Shown: in pieces, positions 5,500 to 9,461 of the stretch | Layout: the number at the start of each line of letters is the position of its first letter | How positions within the stretch are numbered: the stretch's first letter is position 1 | Assembly: GCA_036310525.1 (NCBI GenBank) | Contig: JAXJRQ010000092.1 | Span: forward strand, 1-9,461 | Direction: 5' to 3' | Source of the DNA: UBA4716 sp036310525 | GTDB taxonomy: Bacteria; Bacillota; Clostridia; UBA1381 | DNA length: 9,461 nucleotides | The notes under the pieces: model-generated | Told to the model about the DNA's origin: nothing | Seen by the model: only the letters and a program-made list of their open reading frames with translations | The model's database searches: none | Made by a program: the position numbers and the translations under genes

Positions 5500-6753
5500 T
5501 TATATGCCTTCATACAGTTCTTCTTCAATCCTCAGCAGTTGATTGTATTTTGCCACTCTGTCGGTACGTGAAGGTGCTCCTGTTTTTATCTGTCCCGAAT
5601 TTACTGCAACTGAAATATCAGCTATGGTTGTGTCCTCACTTTCACCGCTTCTGTGTGAAATCACGGCACTGTAGCCTGCCTTATGTGCCATTTCAACAGC
5701 TTCAAGCGTTTCGGTGAGTGTTCCTATCTGATTGAGCTTAATAAGGATTGAATTTCCCGCACCCATTGCAATTCCTTTTCCAAGACGCTTTGGATTTGTT
5801 ACGAACAAATCATCACCAACAAGCTGAACCTTGTCCCCTATTTTGTCGGTAAGTTCTTTCCAGCCTTCCCAGTCATTTTCAGAAAGCGGGTCTTCAATTG
5901 AGTATATCGGATATTTTTCCGCAAGCTCCGACCAGTAGCTTATAAGCTCCTGTGTAGTTTTTCTCTCGCCTGCTTTCGGAAGCATGTATTCCCCGTCCTT
6001 TTCCCACTCGGACGCCGCAGCATCAATTGCTATTTTGAAATCCGCTCCCGGAGTATAACCGGCTTTTTCAATAGCCTTAACAATAAGCTCTATCGCCTGC
6101 TCGTCCTTTTCAAGGTTAGGCGCAAAACCGCCCTCATCGCCTACGGACGTAACATTTCCCGATTCATTTAAAATTCCCTTAAGACAATGAAAAACCTCGC
6201 TGCACCATCTTAGTCCCTGATGAAAATTTTTCGCCCCGAAAGGCATAATCATAAATTCCTGAATATCAATATTATTGTTTGCGTGCGCACCGCCATTTAA
6301 AATATTCATCATCGGAACGGGCATTGTGTGTGTATTTACGCCGCCGATATAACGATACAATGGTATCCCAAGGCTGTCCGCCGCAGCATGTGCCACTGCA
6401 AGCGATACGCTCAAAATTGCATTTGCGCCAAGCTTTGACTTATTATCTGTCCCGTCAAGAGCACACATCTTATGATCTATTGCTCTCTGGTCAAGAACAT
6501 TCATACCGATAAGCTCATCGGCTATTTTTGTATTCACATTTTCAACGGCTTTGCTGACACCCTTTCCGCCGTAGCGTTTTTTGTCACCGTCACGAAGCTC
6601 CACTGCCTCAAACGCACCTGTTGATGCACCCGACGGCACAATTGCACGTCCAAATCCCAACTCGGTATATACCTCCGCCTCTACAGTGGGGTTCCCTCGT
6701 GAATCCATAACCTCCCTTGCAAAAACATCAGTAATTTCAATATACTGTTTCAT
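5500..6753 (-). CDS. eno: Enolase (phosphopyruvate hydratase)
   Basis: 417 residues, cytoplasmic. It converts 2-phosphoglycerate to phosphoenolpyruvate in glycolysis, using Mg2+. All key residues are present: the SGAST loop (about 41-45), H157 in NGGAHANN, catalytic E207 in GDEGGFAPN, metal ligands D244 (IAIDAAASE), E287 (SIEDPL) and D314 (VGDDLF), the signature LIKLNQIGTLTET with catalytic K339, H367 in SHRSGE, and K390 in QIKTGAPSRTDR. The start is ATG 6753-6751 with GAAAGGAG at 6767-6760. The protein ends soon after AKYNQLLRIEEEL, so it is roughly a dozen residues shorter than usual bacterial enolases (about 430). The usual C-terminal tail is missing and the terminator follows at once. It is expressed alone. 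A 16-bp palindrome (6770-6785) lies just upstream of the SD. I could not place its promoter with confidence in the AT-rich region shared with the divergent gene. Confidence 0.98.
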   Translation of the reverse strand: MKQYIEITDVFAREVMDSRGNPTVEAEVYTELGFGRAIVPSGASTGAFEAVELRDGDKKRYGGKGVSKAVENVNTKIADELIGMNVLDQRAIDHKMCALDGTDNKSKLGANAILSVSLAVAHAAADSLGIPLYRYIGGVNTHTMPVPMMNILNGGAHANNNIDIQEFMIMPFGAKNFHQGLRWCSEVFHCLKGILNESGNVTSVGDEGGFAPNLEKDEQAIELIVKAIEKAGYTPGADFKIAIDAAASEWEKDGEYMLPKAGERKTTQELISYWSELAEKYPIYSIEDPLSENDWEGWKELTDKIGDKVQLVGDDLFVTNPKRLGKGIAMGAGNSILIKLNQIGTLTETLEAVEMAHKAGYSAVISHRSGESEDTTIADISVAVNSGQIKTGAPSRTDRVAKYNQLLRIEEELYEGI

Positions 6754-6769
6754 AATTTTCTCCTTTCAG

Positions 6770-6785
6770 ATAAGCTTAAGCTTAT
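6770..6785. repeat. 16-bp perfect palindrome upstream of the enolase SD
   Basis: ATAAGCTTAAGCTTAT equals its own reverse complement. A third related word (GGCTTAA) follows at 6789-6795. It lies 2 bp upstream of the enolase SD, in the presumed leader, and could be an operator or a leader hairpin. Confidence 0.5.
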
Positions 6786-6838
6786 TTTGGCTTAATTTGT
6801 ATTTTTTATGCAACAATTTCCCTTGTAAATTAAAAACA

Positions 6839-6867
6839 TTGACTAAATATAATATTTTTTGTATAAT
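6839..6867 (+). promoter_or_regulatory. Promoter of the lytic-transglycosylase-like gene
   Basis: TTGACT (6839-6844), 17 bp, TATAAT (6862-6867). The start near 6874 gives a leader of about 79 nt with short competing stems before GAAAGGA (6938-6944). Confidence 0.85.
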
Positions 6868-6952
6868 TAGATTAGTGTCACCGACTATTGGCGGCACAAT
6901 CACAGACGACGCATACATAAAGAGTCGTATTACACATGAAAGGACATATAAT

Positions 6953-7945
6953 ATGAAAAAGAAAATAACGGGAATTATCTGCGCATTATGTATAAGTACA
7001 TCGTGTATAAGTGTATTCGCAGAGGGTTCAATTCCCGACCACAAGGGAACCCCTATGGACGGAATAGAAATCGGAACCTCTTCGCTTAACAGTGCAGTAA
7101 AATCCTACTATGACCTGTTTGAAAGAGCAGGTAACCAGTACGGCGTGGACCCAAATCTGCTCGCCGCAATCTGTATGCAGGAATCATCGGGCAGAAATCT
7201 CAGTTATCGTGAAGATGGAAGCGAATACCCCGCATGGGGCATAATGCAGATTGAATATTCGCACGAAAAATCATTCAAGCAGTTCGGAATTAACACCACC
7301 GGCGAAGCATGGACACTTAAAGACAGACTTGACCCCGAAAAAGCAGTTCCGTATGCTGCATGGCTCATTTCAAACTCACTCATTGCCTACGACTGCGATT
7401 ACATGAAAATGATTCAGGCGTATAATTTCGGTGAAACTGTACTTAACAGAATAATCGAAGCCAAAGGTGACGAATGGCTTGACGAGCGAAAAAACGCAGT
7501 CAATTATGTATCAAACTGGAACTACAAATCCTATGGTGATGCTCTGTACATAGAGCATGTTCTCAGATACTACCACAATGAGCTTGATTACCTCGGTGCA
7601 AAGGTCAGAATCAATGACAAGCTTTTGAAATTTGAAAATCAGTATCCGCTTGTGATAGACGGTCATACCCTTATTCCGATACGTGCCGTTTCAGAAGCAC
7701 TCGGCGCAGAGGTTGAATGGCTTCACGAGGAATACACCGCTTCAATCGTTAAGGACGGTATAGAAATAGAAATACCGGTTAACGAAAATACAGCTTACGT
7801 GAACGATGAAGAGGTCGAGCTTGACTGCAGTGCACAAATACTTAACGGCCGTACCATGGTTCCGCTTCGTTTTATCGCAGAGGAGCTTAATGCCGATGTT
7901 CAATGGGAACAGGAAAGCCGTACTGTTCTTATTACAGATAAGTAA
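6953..7945 (+). CDS. Secreted lytic-transglycosylase-like protein with copper-amine-oxidase-N-type C-terminal domain
   Basis: 330 residues. ATG 6953 is 8 nt after GAAAGGA (6938-6944). The frame is open far upstream across the promoter into the enolase antisense strand, and that part is not coding. Signal peptide 1-23 (KKK, hydrophobic core, cleavage after VFA). Residues about 48-205 form an SLT/lysozyme-like domain: YGVDPNLLAAICMQESSG carries the likely catalytic Glu77, GIMQIE (96-101) is the usual G-x-MQ-I motif and AYNFG (156-160) the AYN-x-G motif. Residues about 216-330 look like the copper amine oxidase N-terminal-like (stalk) domain in two repeats: LVIDGHTLIPIRAVSEALGAEVEW, then ILNGRTMVPLRFIAEELNADVQW. 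The predicted role is cleavage of glycan strands in peptidoglycan outside the cell; the C-terminal domain probably serves as a binding or spacing module and has nothing to do with amine oxidation. It is a single gene with its own promoter, divergent from enolase and convergent with the AraC-type gene. Confidence 0.9.
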   Translation: MKKKITGIICALCISTSCISVFAEGSIPDHKGTPMDGIEIGTSSLNSAVKSYYDLFERAGNQYGVDPNLLAAICMQESSGRNLSYREDGSEYPAWGIMQIEYSHEKSFKQFGINTTGEAWTLKDRLDPEKAVPYAAWLISNSLIAYDCDYMKMIQAYNFGETVLNRIIEAKGDEWLDERKNAVNYVSNWNYKSYGDALYIEHVLRYYHNELDYLGAKVRINDKLLKFENQYPLVIDGHTLIPIRAVSEALGAEVEWLHEEYTASIVKDGIEIEIPVNENTAYVNDEEVELDCSAQILNGRTMVPLRFIAEELNADVQWEQESRTVLITDK

Positions 7946-8005
7946 AAAAAGTCATTATAGTGACTGTCGTTTGTGCAGCTCACTTCTTGTGATTTAGGAA
8001 ATTGC

Positions 8006-8038
8006 AAAAAATAACTGCTACATGCGGTTATTTTTTTT
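8006..8038. terminator. Bidirectional terminator between the transglycosylase and AraC genes
   Basis: AAAAAATAACTGC (8006-8018) pairs with GCGGTTATTTTTT (8024-8036), 13 bp with one G-U, around a 5-nt loop. T runs exit on both strands. The AraC stop codon (8020-8018) and its last codons lie within the hairpin. Confidence 0.85.
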
Positions 8039-8806
8039 ACGATAATTTATTGGCGACATTCCAAAGTACAGTTTAAACCGGCGTATGAAATTGGCATAGT
8101 CGTTAAATCCGCACTCTCCGCAAATCTGCGTAATACTCATATTTGAAAAGCGGACAAGCTTTTCAGCATACTCAAAACGTATACTATTAAGATATTCCTT
8201 GAAATTCATTCCCGTTTCCTCTTTGAATATGCGTGAAAAATATGTCGGAGTAAAACCTGCATAGCGTGATATTTCTTCAAGGGTAAGCTCCTGACGGAAA
8301 TTATTCAGAATATAAAGCTGTGCCTGCTTTGATACGGAAACAGGCTTAGAAATATTTTTCCCCGATTCGTTTTGAAGCTTTGCTATAATGCAGTCAAGCA
8401 GTGATGAGGCAAAATTTGTATTCGCAAGATTTTTCACCAACTCCCCCATTACCGACTCAAGAAATATGCGGTTTTCAGCTTCAGCCTCAAAAACCTTAAA
8501 GGAGGATTTTTTACAAAAATCCGTCAGGAACACACTGTTACAGGCATTTGCGGAAAACATTATATTAAATACCTCCGCATCCATCCCCGAAACGCTATGG
8601 AAGCTTATCGGTGTCATAAAAAAAGTCATTCCCGGCTTTACTTCAAAAACCTCACCGTCTATTATATAACTCCCTTTGCCCGAAATAATATATTCAATTT
8701 CAAAAAACTCGTGCCAATGTGTTTCGCAGTTACCCTTAAAAATTTTTCTTGAAGCACTTATATATCCGTTTTTAATATTTTCCTGTTTTGTAAATCTCTC
8801 AATCAT
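8018..8806 (-). CDS. AraC-family transcriptional regulator with cupin sensor domain
   Basis: 262 residues. The start is ATG 8806-8804, preceded by AGGTGA (8816-8811). The frame extends to a TTG at 8851, but that codon overlaps the -35 box. Residues about 22-75 form an AraC-type cupin (ETHWHEFFEIEYIISGKGSYIIDGEVFEVKPGMTFFMTP), which usually binds a sugar. Residues about 160-258 are the double helix-turn-helix domain: LTLEEISRYAGFTPTYFSRIFKEETG, then SITQICGECGFNDYANFIRRFKLYFGMSP. The divergent GH38 gene, 111 bp away, is its probable target, so a carbohydrate effector is likely. The GH38 promoter has no good -35, which fits activation by this protein. Its own promoter is strong and its leader very short. 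Confidence 0.93.
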   Translation of the reverse strand: MIERFTKQENIKNGYISASRKIFKGNCETHWHEFFEIEYIISGKGSYIIDGEVFEVKPGMTFFMTPISFHSVSGMDAEVFNIMFSANACNSVFLTDFCKKSSFKVFEAEAENRIFLESVMGELVKNLANTNFASSLLDCIIAKLQNESGKNISKPVSVSKQAQLYILNNFRQELTLEEISRYAGFTPTYFSRIFKEETGMNFKEYLNSIRFEYAEKLVRFSNMSITQICGECGFNDYANFIRRFKLYFGMSPINYRKKNNRM

Positions 8807-8822
8807 TTTATCACCTAAGTTG

Positions 8823-8851
8823 ATTATAATAAAAATCATAAAAAAAGTCAA
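8823..8851 (-). promoter_or_regulatory. Promoter of the AraC-family gene
   Basis: On the minus strand: TTGACT (8851-8846), 17 bp, TATAAT (8828-8823). Transcription should start near 8816, at the SD itself, so the mRNA would have a leader of only about 10 nt. Confidence 0.8.
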
Positions 8852-8857
8852 TAATCA

Positions 8858-8884
8858 GATAAAAAAGACAATGCATACTTTATC
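8858..8884. promoter_or_regulatory. Possible regulator site in the AraC/GH38 divergent region
   Basis: GATAAA (8858-8863) and TTTATC (8879-8884) form a 6-bp inverted repeat 15 bp apart, with palindromic ATGCAT (8871-8876) between them. It lies just upstream of TATAGT (8889-8894), a possible GH38 -10 box without a proper -35. Suggestive only. Confidence 0.25.
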
Positions 8885-8917
8885 ACTCTATAGTATTATA
8901 AAATTGAGGTGATAAAT

Positions 8918-9461
8918 ATGGCAGATATACATCTGATAGGAAATGCCCATCTTGACCCCGTATGGCTGTGGAGATGGCAGGAAGGTTTTTCGGAAATACT
9001 TGCAACCTTCAAAAGCGCACTGGACAGAATGAACGATTTTCCCGACTACAAGTTCACAAGTGCATGTGCAGTATATTATCAATGGATTGAAAAGATTGAC
9101 CCGGATATGTTTGAAGAAATAAAAAAGCGTGTAAAAGAAGGCAGGTGGAATATTGTCGGCGGATGGTTCTTGCAGCCCGACTGTAACATGCCCGGCGGCG
9201 AAAGCTTTGCCCGTCATGCGTTAATTTCTCAGCGATATTTCAAGGATAAATTTGGAGTTAGTGCAAAAACCGGCTATAACGTAGACTCATTCGGTCATAA
9301 CGCTTCATTGCCTAAAATTTTGAAGCAAAGCGGTATGGATAACTATGTCTTTATGCGGCCTATGCCTTTTGAAAATCCCAATCTTAAGCATCTGTTCATG
9401 TGGGAAAGTGATGACGGAAGTCAGGTTTGTGCATACAGAATCCCTGAATTTTACTGTATAC
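8918..9461 (+). CDS. Glycoside hydrolase family 38 alpha-mannosidase, N-terminal 181 residues (cut by window edge)
   Basis: ATG 8918 follows GAGGTGAT (8906-8913). The frame is open for 181 codons to the window edge. GH38 hallmarks are present: NAHLDPVWLWRWQEG with zinc ligands H11 and D13, the GRWNIVGGWFLQPDCNMPGGE block (about 75-95), YNVDSFGHN with the likely nucleophile D123 (also a zinc ligand in the family), and the FMRP block near 145-148. The enzyme is expected to be a retaining, zinc-dependent alpha-mannosidase acting on mannosides or on oligosaccharides from mannan or N-glycans. There is no signal peptide, so it probably acts in the cytoplasm on imported sugars. The AraC-type gene next door is the likely regulator. 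Usual family length is about 800-1,000 residues, so most of it lies beyond the window. Confidence 0.93.
   Translation, partial: MADIHLIGNAHLDPVWLWRWQEGFSEILATFKSALDRMNDFPDYKFTSACAVYYQWIEKIDPDMFEEIKKRVKEGRWNIVGGWFLQPDCNMPGGESFARHALISQRYFKDKFGVSAKTGYNVDSFGHNASLPKILKQSGMDNYVFMRPMPFENPNLKHLFMWESDDGSQVCAYRIPEFYCI

Noticed and set aside
6581..6952. N-terminal extension of the transglycosylase frame
   Set aside because: It is antisense to enolase and crosses the gene's own promoter. The signal peptide and SD both fix the start at 6953.
7950..7965. Short hairpin AGTCA/TGACT next to an A/T run
   Set aside because: Only 5 bp; it could serve as a second minus-strand terminator but is too weak to call beside the strong hairpin at 8006-8038.
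8807..8851. Longer N-terminus of the AraC protein from TTG
   Set aside because: The codons overlap the -35 and -10 boxes of its own promoter, and the added residues are a low-complexity hydrophobic run.
8888..9217. Minus-strand open frame opposite the GH38 gene
   Set aside because: The plus strand carries unmistakable GH38 motifs in the same bases.

Overview
The window looks like chromosomal DNA of a low-GC Gram-positive anaerobe of the class Clostridia, probably a gut Ruminococcaceae/Oscillospiraceae-type organism. This is inferred from A/T-rich spacers, strong SD sequences (AAGGAG, GAGGTG), near-consensus sigma-A promoters with 17-bp spacing, TTG starts, a clostridial-style G5/3D cell-wall protein and the GGGtGRT/Fe-S-scaffold gene pair. 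I see no phage, transposon, CRISPR, tRNA or rRNA signature.

Layout from left to right. (1) Positions 1-1266, minus strand: a two-gene operon of an IscU/NifU-like scaffold protein and the 5' part of a GGGtGRT-family protein. Its extended -10 promoter is flanked by a perfect 12-bp dyad. (2) 1267-1621: a divergent intergenic region. (3) 1622-2497, plus: a zinc-ribbon protein with one membrane segment. It converges with and overlaps by 17 bp a small minus-strand membrane protein gene (2481-2759). (4) 2982-4124, plus: an RpfB/YabE-like peptidoglycan hydrolase behind apparent tandem promoters, followed by a long AT-rich terminator. A possible 31-codon membrane peptide (4194-4289) has its SD inside the terminator stem. 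(5) 4435-5469, plus: a four-pass membrane protein with a long His/Arg/Glu-rich cytoplasmic tail. (6) 5500-6753, minus: enolase, sharing a bidirectional terminator with gene 5. (7) 6953-7945, plus: a secreted lytic-transglycosylase-like enzyme with a copper-amine-oxidase-N-type C-terminal domain. (8) 8018-8806, minus: an AraC-family regulator with a cupin sensor, divergent from (9) 8918 to the window end, plus: a GH38 alpha-mannosidase, cut by the window edge.

Most genes are single transcription units with their own promoters and terminators, so this is not one pathway. Three groupings make sense. The scaffold/GGGtGRT pair is co-transcribed and of unknown function. Two independent secreted peptidoglycan-remodelling enzymes (3D-domain and SLT-type) lie near several small membrane proteins. 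The AraC/GH38 pair looks like a locally regulated glycan-use locus continuing to the right.

The least explained items are the GGGtGRT/scaffold pair with its operator-like dyad, the His-cluster membrane protein, the terminator-embedded small ORF, and the terminator lying inside an opposing gene. I found no clear evidence for a wholly new multi-gene defence or metabolic system.
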